Shown in pieces: positions 1 through 7,849 of a stretch of DNA of 64,000 bases (its first letter is position 1; every line of letters starts with the position of its first letter). Origin of the DNA: an uncultured Nostocoides sp. (GTDB lineage: Bacteria > Actinomycetota > Actinomycetes > Actinomycetales > Dermatophilaceae); the NCBI GenBank assembly GCA_937873315.1, contig CALMQX010000036.1, positions 25,457 through 89,456 on the forward strand, read 5' to 3'. The position numbers and the translations under genes are program-made. A model generated the notes under the pieces. It searched no databases, was not told where the DNA came from, and saw only the letters and a program-made list of their open reading frames with translations.

Positions 1-328
1 GGGCACGGGTCTCGATCGCCCGCCGCAGCCACGGATGGGCGGCGAGGCCGGCGCGGGCGGCCAGGGCCAGCCCTGCGACCCGCTGGGGCCAGGTCGTCTC
101 GGGATCCACGGAAAGTCCCGACCAGCCCTCGATGACCCGGTCGACCATGGCGTCAAGCAGGTCCTCCTTGTCCGCAAGGTGCTTGTAGATCGCCATGGGG
201 ACCACGTCCAGCTCCTGCGCCAGGCGGCGCATGCTGACCGCGTCCAACCCCTCGCGATCGGCCAAGTCGACGGCCGCAGCGGTCACGGCAGCCCGCGTGA
301 GGGTCTTGCGTGGTGCCCGGTTGGACAT
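1..328 (-). CDS. TetR/AcrR-family repressor, partial (C-terminal part lies left of the window)
   Basis: Read leftwards from ATG 328, about 109 residues are visible. They form a basic arm and a TetR-type helix-turn-helix around residues 10-50, with recognition-helix text LDVVPMAIYKHLADKEDLLD. The ligand-binding half is cut off at base 1. The gene is divergent from the membrane protein at 429, and the gap holds two palindromes (355-369, 389-407). Autoregulation plus control of that neighbour is the likely role. The AIYKHL...LLDAMVD pattern is that of the TetR_C-type branch. Ligand unknown. Confidence 0.88.
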   Translation of the reverse strand, partial: MSNRAPRKTLTRAAVTAAAVDLADREGLDAVSMRRLAQELDVVPMAIYKHLADKEDLLDAMVDRVIEGWSGLSVDPETTWPQRVAGLALAARAGLAAHPWLRRAIETRA

Positions 329-354
329 GGCCGTCCTTTGCTCGACTTGACGTT

Positions 355-369
355 GTGTACACCGTACAC
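355..369. promoter_or_regulatory. Palindromic operator, TetR type (site 1)
   Basis: GTGTAC-ACC-GTACAC is a perfect 6-bp inverted repeat with a 3-bp centre, in the divergent gap between the TetR gene (start 328) and the membrane protein (start 429). Its core TACACCGTA recurs in three other sites in the first 5 kb. Inferred binding site for the adjacent TetR protein. Confidence 0.6.
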
Positions 370-388
370 CTACAGTCGAGCGCGAACG

Positions 389-407
389 AGGTGTACGCCG
401 TATACCT
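389..407. promoter_or_regulatory. Palindromic operator, TetR type (site 2)
   Basis: AGGTGTAC-GCC-GTATACCT is an inverted repeat with 8-bp arms and one mismatch. It lies 20 bp after site 1 and just before the Shine-Dalgarno AGGAG (about 418-422) of the gene at 429. Core TACGCCGTA. Two operators in one divergent gap suggest that both directions are repressed. Confidence 0.6.
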
Positions 408-428
408 CTCCGATTCCAGGAGCCACTG

Positions 429-1088
429 ATGTCTTCACCCCAGCGCACCGCCCGCATCGCCGGCGTGCTCTACTTCGTCACTCATGTCACCTCTGTGGCC
501 GCGGCGCTGCTCTATGGCGGCTCCGCCAAGGATCCGCTGGCTCCATTGGGGAGCCGACAGGCCGTGCTCACGGGGGCAGCCCTAGAGGTGATCCTGGCGG
601 TGGCCGTTGTCGGGACCGGGGTCGCGCTCTATCCGCTGGTGCGCCGCTTCTCCGCCACCACCGCCACGGGCTACCTCGCGCTGCGCACGTTGGAGGCCTC
701 GGTCATTCTCATGGGCGTCGTGGTCCTGCTGCCCGCGGTCGCACGACCCGGGATCGCTGGCGACCCCGGACTGAGCACCCAGAGCGTTGACGCCCTCCGC
801 CTGGTCCATGACTGGACCTTCCTGGTCGGCCCCGGGTTGGTGGTGCCCTTCCACACCGCGCTGCTGGCCGCTCTCCTGTGGCGCACGCGTCAGGTCCCCC
901 GGATCGTTGCCGGCTTGGGCTTGGTGGGCGGGCCGCTCGTGGGTGCCATGAACCTTGCGGTGATGTTCGGGGTGTCCACGGTGATTCCGATCCTCGTCAT
1001 CCCGGTCTTCGCCTGGGAGATCGGCCTGGCCGGGTACCTGATCCTGCGCGGATTCGCGGTTGACCGCAGCGCCCCTCAGGTCGGGTAG
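429..1088 (+). CDS. DUF4386 family membrane protein
   Basis: A 219-residue integral membrane protein with about six hydrophobic segments. It opens MSSPQRTARIAGVLYFVTHV, the typical DUF4386 N-terminus (RxAGxLYxxTxxxS). No enzymatic motif is visible and the family has no settled function. The start is ATG 429 behind AGGAG. It is divergently transcribed from a TetR gene with two operators between, so it is probably de-repressed by that regulator's ligand. Its 3' end overlaps the convergent permease gene by 13 bp. Confidence 0.85.
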   Translation: MSSPQRTARIAGVLYFVTHVTSVAAALLYGGSAKDPLAPLGSRQAVLTGAALEVILAVAVVGTGVALYPLVRRFSATTATGYLALRTLEASVILMGVVVLLPAVARPGIAGDPGLSTQSVDALRLVHDWTFLVGPGLVVPFHTALLAALLWRTRQVPRIVAGLGLVGGPLVGAMNLAVMFGVSTVIPILVIPVFAWEIGLAGYLILRGFAVDRSAPQVG

Positions 1089-2374
1089 TACCGCAGCCAG
1101 ATATAGGGCACGCAGATCGCGATGGTCACTGCGGTGACGATGAGGCCGTACTTGGTGAAGGTCCAGAAGCTGATCGGGTGACCATTGCGTTTCGCGATGC
1201 CGGTCACCACCACGTTGGCGCTGGCGCCGATCGCGGTGGCATTCCCACCCAGATCGGAACCGAGTGCCAAGGACCACCACAAGGCCAACTTCTCCGGCGG
1301 CAGCCCCTGCGCTGGGCCAACGAGATCCAAGACCAACGGCGACATGGTCGCGACATACGGGATGTTGTCCACGATTCCGGACAGCACGGCGGACCCCACG
1401 AGGACCGCCTGTGAGGCCAGCAGCCAGTTGCCATCGATGCTGCGCGCCAGGCTGCCCGCGAGTTCGCCGATGACTCCCTGGTGAACCAGGCTGCCGACCA
1501 TGATGAAGAGCCCCGCGAAGAAGAGCAGCGTCTCCCACTCCACATCGGCGAGATAGGCCTTGCTGTCTAAGCCCGAGATGAGGATCGCGGCGCCCGCACC
1601 GAGCAGCGCGATGACCGACGGCTCGATATGGGTCAGTGAATGCGTCACGAATCCGGTGAGGACCAGCGCGAGCACCACCAGGGTCCGCCGCAGCAGGCGC
1701 GCGTCCGCGATGGTCTCGCGCGGGGTGAGCGCCATCAGGGCCGCCGCCCGTTGCTCGTCGAATCGCAGATGCCTGCCCCAGAGCAGCCACGACAAGCCGA
1801 TGAAGACCACCAGCAGCACGACGACGATGGGCGCGAGGTGGACCAGGAAATCGTTGAAGGACAGACCTGCTCGACTCGCGATGATGATATTCGGCGGGTC
1901 TCCAATGAGCGTTGCGGTGCCGCCGATATTGCTCGCCATGACTTCGGAAAGCAGGAAGGGCACCGGATCCAGGGCAAGTCGATCGCATAGCAAGAGCGTG
2001 ACCGGAGCGATCAGCAGGACCGTGGTGACATTGTCGAGAAGGGCGGAGGCGATGGCCGTGATCATCGAGAGGGTGACCATCATCCGGAAGGGCCGGCCAC
2101 GCGCCAGCTGTGCCGACCAGATGGCCAGGTACTCGAATACCCCTGTGTGACTGAGGATTCCGACCAGGATCATCATCCCGAAGAGCAGGAAGATGACATT
2201 CCAATCGATCCCCGTGCCTTCGGAGAAGAACATCTGGTGGCCACGAACGGCGCCAATGACCACCATCAGAGCAGCGCCGGTAAGCGCCGCCACGCTCCGA
2301 TTGACCTTCTCGGTGGCAATGACGACATAGGCCCCGACGAAGACCGCCACCGCCAGGACGGCCGTCACACTCAT
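1076..2374 (-). CDS. ArsB/NhaD (SLC13-type) anion or Na+/H+ transporter
   Basis: 432 residues with about 11 hydrophobic segments in two similar halves. Family signatures are visible: LLDNVTTVLLIAPVT and NIGGTATLIGDPPN in the N-half, DNIPYVATMSPLV and GGNATAIGASAN in the C-half. These proteins are inner-membrane transporters of arsenite, citrate-like anions or Na+/H+; the substrate cannot be read from sequence. Start ATG 2374 overlaps the stop of the upstream CBS gene by 4 bp (ATGA), so the two are co-translated and the CBS protein probably senses or gates transport. The reading frame stays open upstream into the CBS gene, but MSVTAVLAVAVF at 2374 is the natural start. Confidence 0.87.
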   Translation of the reverse strand: MSVTAVLAVAVFVGAYVVIATEKVNRSVAALTGAALMVVIGAVRGHQMFFSEGTGIDWNVIFLLFGMMILVGILSHTGVFEYLAIWSAQLARGRPFRMMVTLSMITAIASALLDNVTTVLLIAPVTLLLCDRLALDPVPFLLSEVMASNIGGTATLIGDPPNIIIASRAGLSFNDFLVHLAPIVVVLLVVFIGLSWLLWGRHLRFDEQRAAALMALTPRETIADARLLRRTLVVLALVLTGFVTHSLTHIEPSVIALLGAGAAILISGLDSKAYLADVEWETLLFFAGLFIMVGSLVHQGVIGELAGSLARSIDGNWLLASQAVLVGSAVLSGIVDNIPYVATMSPLVLDLVGPAQGLPPEKLALWWSLALGSDLGGNATAIGASANVVVTGIAKRNGHPISFWTFTKYGLIVTAVTIAICVPYIWLRYYPT

Positions 2375-2895
2375 GGCAGGTCCCGGCGCTCTGGCGGCTC
2401 CCCTGCCAGCGTGGCGATAGCGGCGAGCAGGCGCGGCAGCAGGACCACGCCGTGATAGCGGCCCTGACGATCGACCACTGCGATGATCGGCAAATGGCCA
2501 GCGTCCATCGCGGATGCCAACTCGATCAGGGTGTCTTCCGGGAGCACCGAGGGCAGTGCAGCGGCGGTTACGCGCTTGGCATCGAGGAGTTGCCCGAGGG
2601 TGACCTGGCCGAGCCGATGACACAAGTGATCGGCATCGGCCTCGTCGAAGGCGTGTGCCAGCGCAGGGTCGTCCCGGACATATTGCGGCAGGACCACTCC
2701 CAGCAACTGGCTGCCCGGGATGACGGCCTGCGCTGCCCCAGCCGCATCGGCCACCACCAGTCCCGGGAGGCGGAATTCGGCGATCAGCCGCGCTGCTTCC
2801 GCGCCCGTGGTGCCACGGGTCACCGTGGGGATGTCGTCCACCAGGTCGGCGGCCTGCATAACTCCACTGTGCCTGAGCGGTTTCGAGGAAGCCAT
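2371..2895 (-). CDS. CBS-domain protein, partner of the ArsB/NhaD transporter
   Basis: 174 residues holding two CBS-like halves. The first is around IPTVTRGTTGAEAARLIAEF..LPGLVVAD and the second around LPSVLPEDTLIELASAMDAG..LPIIAVVD..GRYHGVV. CBS pairs usually bind adenosyl nucleotides and regulate a partner. The 4-bp overlap with the transporter gene makes that permease the obvious partner. Start ATG 2895 was chosen; ATG 2859 is an alternative that would leave more room for divergent promoters, since only about 26-35 bp separate this gene from the one at 2931. Confidence 0.8.
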   Translation of the reverse strand: MASSKPLRHSGVMQAADLVDDIPTVTRGTTGAEAARLIAEFRLPGLVVADAAGAAQAVIPGSQLLGVVLPQYVRDDPALAHAFDEADADHLCHRLGQVTLGQLLDAKRVTAAALPSVLPEDTLIELASAMDAGHLPIIAVVDRQGRYHGVVLLPRLLAAIATLAGEPPERRDLP

Positions 2896-2930
2896 AGGTC
2901 GGCACCAAGGACGTCGCTAAGGTGCAGCCT

Positions 2931-3653
2931 ATGACCCCAGCCGCACCCGCCCCTGAGCACCTGACTCCCACTCGATCGGCCAGTGCGGCATATGCCGCCA
3001 CGGCGATCCTGGCCGGGGTCGGATTCGTCTTCGTCGGCTTCCTGACCGCCATCGGCGCCTACGACGAAGTGCCGCCGGTCGGGCATGTCTATGGCGCCCA
3101 CGTCGAGGGCTTCGCTGGCGTCATCTCACGTTTGGCGGATCACGTCAGCTACTTCACCGAGTGGTCGAATGCCGTGGTGGCCATCGCTTTTGGCATCGCG
3201 GCGTGGCGGCCCCATCCGCTGACCCGGGTCAAGCGCGTGCTGCTGGGCTCCGCCCTGGTGATGATCACCGTGACCGCGATCGTTTATCAGGTGCTGCTCG
3301 CACCGACCGCGCATGTGACGGGCTGGTCAGTGCTGACTAATCCGTGGCAGCACATCGTGGTGCCGGTCATGGTGGTGGTCGTCTACCTGGTCTGGGGCCC
3401 GCGTGGCTGGCTTCGACGCGACGTCATCCTGCCGATCCTGATCATCCCGGTGGCCTGGCTGATCTGGGTGCTGACCCGGGGCGCCATCGTGGGGGCCTAC
3501 CCGTACGGCTTCCTGGACGCCAGCACGCACGGCTGGCCAGCCGTGCTCACCACGGTGGCGATGATCCTGGCCTTCGGGGTCGCCTTGGCGCTCGGTTTCT
3601 GGGGTTTGGACATCGCCATCCGAGGACAGCAGCGGCGCCGGTTGGCCCGCTAA
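2931..3653 (+). CDS. Pr6Pr-family membrane protein
   Basis: A protein of about 240 residues with six transmembrane segments. A histidine/aromatic loop (DHVSYFTEWSNAVVAIAFGI) and the HVTGWSVLTNPWQHIVVPVM segment match the FAR-17a/AIG1-like Pr6Pr family. Biochemical role unknown. I chose ATG 2931; a GTG at 2922 would add three residues. It is divergent from the CBS/permease pair and convergent with the gene ending at 3687. Confidence 0.75.
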   Translation: MTPAAPAPEHLTPTRSASAAYAATAILAGVGFVFVGFLTAIGAYDEVPPVGHVYGAHVEGFAGVISRLADHVSYFTEWSNAVVAIAFGIAAWRPHPLTRVKRVLLGSALVMITVTAIVYQVLLAPTAHVTGWSVLTNPWQHIVVPVMVVVVYLVWGPRGWLRRDVILPILIIPVAWLIWVLTRGAIVGAYPYGFLDASTHGWPAVLTTVAMILAFGVALALGFWGLDIAIRGQQRRRLAR

Positions 3654-3671
3654 GCCCGACCGTCCGCCGGG

Positions 3672-3686
3672 CCCACGGCCGGTGGG
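3672..3686. terminator. Small hairpin between convergent genes
   Basis: CCCAC-GGCCG-GTGGG is a perfect 5-bp stem with a 5-nt loop, placed exactly between the stop codons of 2931-3653 and 3687-4157. There is no T-tract. A weak bidirectional terminator is a guess. Confidence 0.3.
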
Positions 3687-4157
3687 TCAGAGCGGCGGGT
3701 GCTCGCCCTTGATGACGAAGTAGGACCCACGGATCGTGCCCGCGAGCTTGGAGCGCTGACGCGCGAACTTGAAGGCGCCCAACTCCTCGGGGACCTCCAT
3801 CCCGTCGCTCAACTTGAAGCCGACGGCCCGCTTACCACCCTCCGCTCGGGTGTACAGCACGTTGATGGCCAGCCCGGATTCATAGAAGACATGAACCCAG
3901 TGGATGCCATCGACCTCCGCGACACTGGCCTGGAGGGCAGGTGCGGCGATGACGATCCCGCGCTCCGCGTCCAGGATCTCGGCCACCCAGTTGACGATCG
4001 CGCGAGCGTCATCGGCCGAGTCGACGCGGAAGTCGTGGTCGTACGTGTTCTTGAAGTAGCGCGCCTCATTGGCCCGCAGCCCGGCCAGCGCGTCCGCGAC
4101 CGGTGAACTCTCCAGGCCCTCGGTGGACACCTGCGTGAAACTGACCAACTCGCTCAT
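3687..4157 (-). CDS. Conserved hypothetical protein
   Basis: 156 residues, soluble, with no signal peptide. The N-terminal half contains ALAGLRANEARYFKNTYDHDFRV and reads like a small alpha/beta protein; the C-terminal half is basic (ELGAFKFARQRSKLAGTIRG). I do not recognise a domain. Start ATG 4157 is chosen because it lies directly behind AGGAGGGGCC. The frame runs further upstream into the TetR gene but has no ribosome site there. It may be in one transcript with the TetR gene upstream. Confidence 0.65.
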   Translation of the reverse strand: MSELVSFTQVSTEGLESSPVADALAGLRANEARYFKNTYDHDFRVDSADDARAIVNWVAEILDAERGIVIAAPALQASVAEVDGIHWVHVFYESGLAINVLYTRAEGGKRAVGFKLSDGMEVPEELGAFKFARQRSKLAGTIRGSYFVIKGEHPPL

Positions 4158-4272
4158 GGCCCCTCCTGGTGTGTGGTGTGACCGCTGTACGAGCCTCTCA
4201 CACGGGTTAATCGCAACCTCGACGCACATATCCGTCGAGGGAACGCGCAGCCGTCGTGCCGGAGCGGCCCGC

Positions 4273-4926
4273 CTAGCCCAACGCCGCCGCGAGGCGCCGC
4301 TCGATGCCGTCAAGCACGAGATCCAGTCCCGGCTCGAACTCACGCTCGAAGGAGTAGCCGGGCGTCATGATGACCTCCTGCGCGAACCATCCCATGTTCG
4401 GATAGGGCGAGAGCAGGTCGCTGAACGGCTCAGAAGTGATCATCTGAACTGCCTCTTGGCCAGACTCGAAGGGGAGCGAGGTCTCTTGGAGGACGAAGCC
4501 GTAGACAAAGGCGTCAATCGCGGCATACGCGAAGGCCACCTCTGCGGGCGGGAAGCCGGCCGCTCGCAGGCCGGCGATATTGGCGTCGTGATAGGCCAGG
4601 TTGGCCGGACCGGGAGCCCGGCGCGACTCCATGAGCGGCAACGCCCAGGGATGAACCCGCAGAACGGCGCGCAGCGAGACCGAGCGGCGGCGCATGCCCG
4701 CGCGCCAATCGCCATCGGCCGCCGGCAGCTCCACCTCGGCAAAGACCGAGTCCACCATGGCGTCCAGGAGGACTGCCTTGTCCGCGAGATGGTGGTAGAG
4801 CGACATCGCTTCCACCCCCAGGTGACGCGCCAAGCCACGCATGCTGAGGTGGTCGATGCCCTGCTCATCGGCCAGCGAGATGGCAGCCGCGATGACGCCC
4901 TCGCGGGTGAGCTTGCGGGGCGGCAT
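4273..4926 (-). CDS. TetR/AcrR-family repressor
   Basis: 217 residues. The N-terminal HTH is at residues ~8-50 (MRGLARHLGVEAMSLYHHLA), followed by a TetR_C-like helical ligand domain. It is divergent from the MDR oxidoreductase at 5015. The 88-bp gap carries TTACGGTGTAA and TACGCCGTA palindromes, the probable operators. The protein is the same TetR sub-type as the one at the left edge, and the two loci share the operator core TACRCCGTA. Ligand unknown; the target suggests a quinone or reactive carbonyl. Confidence 0.88.
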   Translation of the reverse strand: MPPRKLTREGVIAAAISLADEQGIDHLSMRGLARHLGVEAMSLYHHLADKAVLLDAMVDSVFAEVELPAADGDWRAGMRRRSVSLRAVLRVHPWALPLMESRRAPGPANLAYHDANIAGLRAAGFPPAEVAFAYAAIDAFVYGFVLQETSLPFESGQEAVQMITSEPFSDLLSPYPNMGWFAQEVIMTPGYSFEREFEPGLDLVLDGIERRLAAALG

Positions 4927-4956
4927 ACGGGCTCCTCTGCGGCTGGCTTGCTTGCC

Positions 4957-4994
4957 TTACGGTGTAATGTTACGGTAGCAAACCTTACGCCGTA
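4957..4994. promoter_or_regulatory. Operator pair for the TetR/MDR divergent promoter
   Basis: Two palindromes: TTACGGTGTAA at 4957-4967, whose reverse complement contains TACACCGTA, and TACGCCGTA at 4986-4994. A partial copy (TTACGG) starts at 4970. They lie between the divergent starts 4926 and 5015 and match the core of the two sites at 355-407. Confidence 0.55.
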
Positions 4995-5014
4995 TGGATT
5001 GAAGGAGCCTTCTC

Positions 5015-6004
5015 ATGTCACTGCCCACGACGATGCGCGCCGCGACCCGGCGCGAGTATGGCGGGCCCGAGGTCATTGCGATGGAGACCCTCCCGGTGCC
5101 CGCCCCGGCGGCCGGTGAACTGCTGATCCGCGTGCACGCGGCCGGGCTGGACCGAGCAAGCCTGCATCTGCTCGAGGGCGACCCCTGGCTAGCCCGGCTC
5201 GCGCTCGGGGTGCGCACGCCCAAACGCGTCATCCTCGGCCAGCAGGTGGCCGGCGAGGTCGTGGCGATCGCCCCCGAAGTAGCCGGGTATGCCGTGGGCG
5301 ATCGGGTGCACGGCGTGGCCACGAGCGGGGCCTTTGCCGAGTACGCGCTGGCGAAGCCGGACGCGCTGGCCCATACCCCCCAGGACGTCCGGGTGCACGA
5401 TGCCGCCACGCTCGGGGTTTCCGGGATGACCGCGCTCGGCGCCGTGCTGGACAAGGGCAAGGTGCAGTCCGGAGAACGTGTCCTCATCCTGGGCGGCTCC
5501 GGCGCTGTCGGCACCAGTGCCGTCCAGTTGGCGGCGCACGCCGGCGCCGAGGTCACGGCGGTCTGCAGCGCGAGCAAGCTGGACCTGGTGACCGGCCTTG
5601 GCGCCCACGCGGCGTACGACTACCGCACCAGTGAACTGTCCGCCATGGGTGGTCCCTTCGACCTCATCGTGGACATCGCCGGCAACCGGAAGCTTCGGGC
5701 GCTGCGATCGGCGCTCACCCCCACCGGACGATTGGTCATCATCGGCGGCGAATCGGGCGGGCACTTCCTGGGCGGGATTCAGCGCAACCTGTGGGCCTCG
5801 CTCGCCAACGGATTCACCCGCCAAGAGCTCGGTTGGATGTTCTCGGAGACCACCTCGCAGGGGTGCGCGCGCCTGGCCGAGCTGGTCGCTGAGGGTGGCT
5901 TGCGACCGGCCATCGACCGCGTCGCGGGTCTCGATGACCTGGCCGCCGCGCTGATGGACATGCGCCGAGGCGCACTGCGCGGTCAGGTCGTCATCGAACC
6001 CTGA
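5015..6004 (+). CDS. Zinc-independent MDR-family NAD(P)H:quinone oxidoreductase / alcohol dehydrogenase
   Basis: 329 residues with a GroES-like N-domain (GELLIRVHAAGLDRASLHLL), then a nucleotide-binding fold with VLILGGSGAVGTSAVQLA at ~155-172. The catalytic zinc cysteine/histidine set and the structural-zinc cysteines of classical alcohol dehydrogenases are absent. It therefore belongs with the quinone-oxidoreductase/enoyl-reductase branch, which uses NADPH to reduce quinones or enals. Start ATG 5015 follows AAGGAG at ~5001. It is probably repressed by the divergent TetR and induced by its own substrate class. Confidence 0.88.
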   Translation: MSLPTTMRAATRREYGGPEVIAMETLPVPAPAAGELLIRVHAAGLDRASLHLLEGDPWLARLALGVRTPKRVILGQQVAGEVVAIAPEVAGYAVGDRVHGVATSGAFAEYALAKPDALAHTPQDVRVHDAATLGVSGMTALGAVLDKGKVQSGERVLILGGSGAVGTSAVQLAAHAGAEVTAVCSASKLDLVTGLGAHAAYDYRTSELSAMGGPFDLIVDIAGNRKLRALRSALTPTGRLVIIGGESGGHFLGGIQRNLWASLANGFTRQELGWMFSETTSQGCARLAELVAEGGLRPAIDRVAGLDDLAAALMDMRRGALRGQVVIEP

Positions 6005-6031
6005 GCCCGCAGCTCGCAGCCCAGAGCTTCC

Positions 6032-7054
6032 TCAGCGCTGCGCAGGGATCAGCTCGCGCAACCCCGGAAGGACCTGCTCGGCCAGCGTTCGCAAGAAGCG
6101 CTCCTGGTCGTGCCCGGGCCCATGGAGCACGAGGTGGTTGAAGCCAAGGTCGGTGTACACCGCCAATGCCTCCACCACCGCCTCGGGCGACGAGGTCACC
6201 ACCCAACGTTTGGCCACCTGGTCGATCGGAAGCTCGTCGGCGGCCCGCTCCATCTCGGCCGGGCTGTGGATGGAGTGCTTCTGCTCAGCGCTCAGAGACA
6301 AGGGCGCCCAGAAACGCGTGTTCTCCAACGCCTGCTCCGGGTCCGGGTCCCAGGACACCTTGATCTCGATCATCCGATCGATCGCGCTGCGCGCCCGCCC
6401 CGCCGCATCCAGTCCCTCGTCGACGGCTGGAACGAGCTGGTCGGCATACAACTCGCGCCCCTTGCCCGAGGTGCAAATGAAACCATCGGCCACCCGACCG
6501 GCATAGCGCGCCACCATCGGCCCGCCGGCCGCGACATAGACGGGTACGGGCACCTCGGGCCGGTCATAAATCGCGGCATCCTCGGTCCGGTAGTACTCGC
6601 CGTCAAAACTCACGCGATCCTGCGTCCAGAGCTCGCGCATGAGCCGGACGGCCTCACGCAGGCGCCCGAAGCGTTCCTTGAACTCGGGCCACTCCCCTGC
6701 CGAGATCGACCCCACGGCAATCTCGTTGAGCGCCTCCCCGCTGCCCACGCCGAGCATCACCCGACCAGGCGCCAGGCAGGCCATGGTGGCGAAGGTCTGC
6801 GCCATCACCGCCGGGTTGTACCGGAAGGTCGGCGTCAACACCGAGGTGCCCACGAGCACGCGCTCCGTGCGGGCCAGGACCCACGGCATCCAGGCCAGCG
6901 CATTCGGCGCATGCCCACCCGTCAGCCGCCACGGTTGAAAGTGGTCCGAGACCGTCACCGAGTCCAGCCCCACCTCCTCTGCGAGGACGGCATAGGCCGC
7001 CAACTCCGAGGGAGCGAACTGCTCCGCCGACGCTTTGTACCCGATTCTCAACAT
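6032..7054 (-). CDS. fgd: F420-dependent glucose-6-phosphate dehydrogenase
   Basis: 340 residues of the luciferase-like F420 family. I recognise FGD blocks almost word for word: [82 protein letters not shown]. The enzyme oxidises glucose 6-phosphate to 6-phosphogluconolactone while reducing F420 to F420H2, supplying low-potential hydride in the cytosol. Length matches the mycobacterial enzyme. Start ATG 7054 follows a GAGGTGAGG stretch. It is followed upstream in the same direction by an F420 biosynthesis gene. Confidence 0.95.
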   Translation of the reverse strand: MLRIGYKASAEQFAPSELAAYAVLAEEVGLDSVTVSDHFQPWRLTGGHAPNALAWMPWVLARTERVLVGTSVLTPTFRYNPAVMAQTFATMACLAPGRVMLGVGSGEALNEIAVGSISAGEWPEFKERFGRLREAVRLMRELWTQDRVSFDGEYYRTEDAAIYDRPEVPVPVYVAAGGPMVARYAGRVADGFICTSGKGRELYADQLVPAVDEGLDAAGRARSAIDRMIEIKVSWDPDPEQALENTRFWAPLSLSAEQKHSIHSPAEMERAADELPIDQVAKRWVVTSSPEAVVEALAVYTDLGFNHLVLHGPGHDQERFLRTLAEQVLPGLRELIPAQR

Positions 7055-7091
7055 GACCTCACCTCATCAGTGAGTATGCCGGGTGCTCCCG

Positions 7092-7805
7092 TCAGTCGGC
7101 CGATAGCGGGGTCACTCGGGCCAGCTCTGCGGTGGTGCGATTGCCCAAGCCCAGCGCCCTGGCCCGCTCGAGGTCGGCCACGGTGTCGACATCCAATCGG
7201 ACCCGCTCGGGGGCGCCGGTCAAGGGTCGTAGTCCCAGCTCACGGTGCCTGGCTGCAGAGTCGGGTCCATAGCGGGTGACGACCTCAGCCCTGGGCGCAG
7301 CCAGCACCATCGTGGTCCCGGCGCCGGTGCGGTCCGGGACGAAGGCGGCATCGTGGCCTCCCCACTGAGCCAGGAGCGCGCAGACATCGTGAGCTCGCAG
7401 CGCAGGCAGATCGCCGGGCGCCACCATCACCCCGAGATCCCGGTGTCCTCGGGTCACGCTCGCGACCGCGGCCTGGACGGCCTGGTCGAGATCCCGGGCC
7501 TCGTCGTGGATCACCTCCGCGCCCAACTCCCTAGCCAGGGCCGCGACTCGGGGATCAGCGGTCACCGTGGTCACGGAGCGGACTGCAGCACAGGCCGAGA
7601 TTGCCGCAATGGTGTCCCCGGCAAAGGCGAGCGCCAGACGTCGCCGCTGCTTGGCCGGCAAGTGGAGACGAGACTTGGCGCGATCCAGTGGTTTGATCGG
7701 GATGATCGCCACCACGGTCGGGCAACTCTGGGCGCACGCAGGTGTCACCGGCGAGTTCACCGGCTCCAGGTCAACGCGTTGGCAGCCACCCGCGATGGTA
7801 AACAC
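7092..7805 (-). CDS. fbiD: Phosphoenolpyruvate / 2-phospho-L-lactate guanylyltransferase (F420 biosynthesis)
   Basis: A nucleotidyltransferase-fold protein with IIPIKPLDRAKSRL at its core N-terminus (the CofC/FbiD hallmark), ending in RVRLDVDTVADLERA. The family activates PEP or phospholactate with GTP as the first F420 side-chain step. It lies 37 bp upstream of fgd on the same strand, so an F420 module is likely. The start is uncertain: ATG 7805 gives 237 residues, but ~30 residues precede the conserved core. The GTGs just before AIIPIKPL (about 7710-7715) are plausible; neither has a strong Shine-Dalgarno. Confidence 0.82.
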   Translation of the reverse strand: MFTIAGGCQRVDLEPVNSPVTPACAQSCPTVVAIIPIKPLDRAKSRLHLPAKQRRRLALAFAGDTIAAISACAAVRSVTTVTADPRVAALARELGAEVIHDEARDLDQAVQAAVASVTRGHRDLGVMVAPGDLPALRAHDVCALLAQWGGHDAAFVPDRTGAGTTMVLAAPRAEVVTRYGPDSAARHRELGLRPLTGAPERVRLDVDTVADLERARALGLGNRTTAELARVTPLSAD

Positions 7806-7849
7806 ATGCCGTGGGCCGACTATGCATCGGTCCGTGGACGCGGTGCCGG

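Noticed and set aside
1076..3052. Reading the ArsB/NhaD permease as one 658-residue protein
   Set aside because: The upstream part of that frame is antisense or out of frame to the CBS gene. The permease starts cleanly at ATG 2374 in an ATGA overlap.
6110..7279. 389-residue open frame antisense to fgd
   Set aside because: Shadow of a strongly recognisable FGD protein; His/Arg/Gly-rich translation without motifs.
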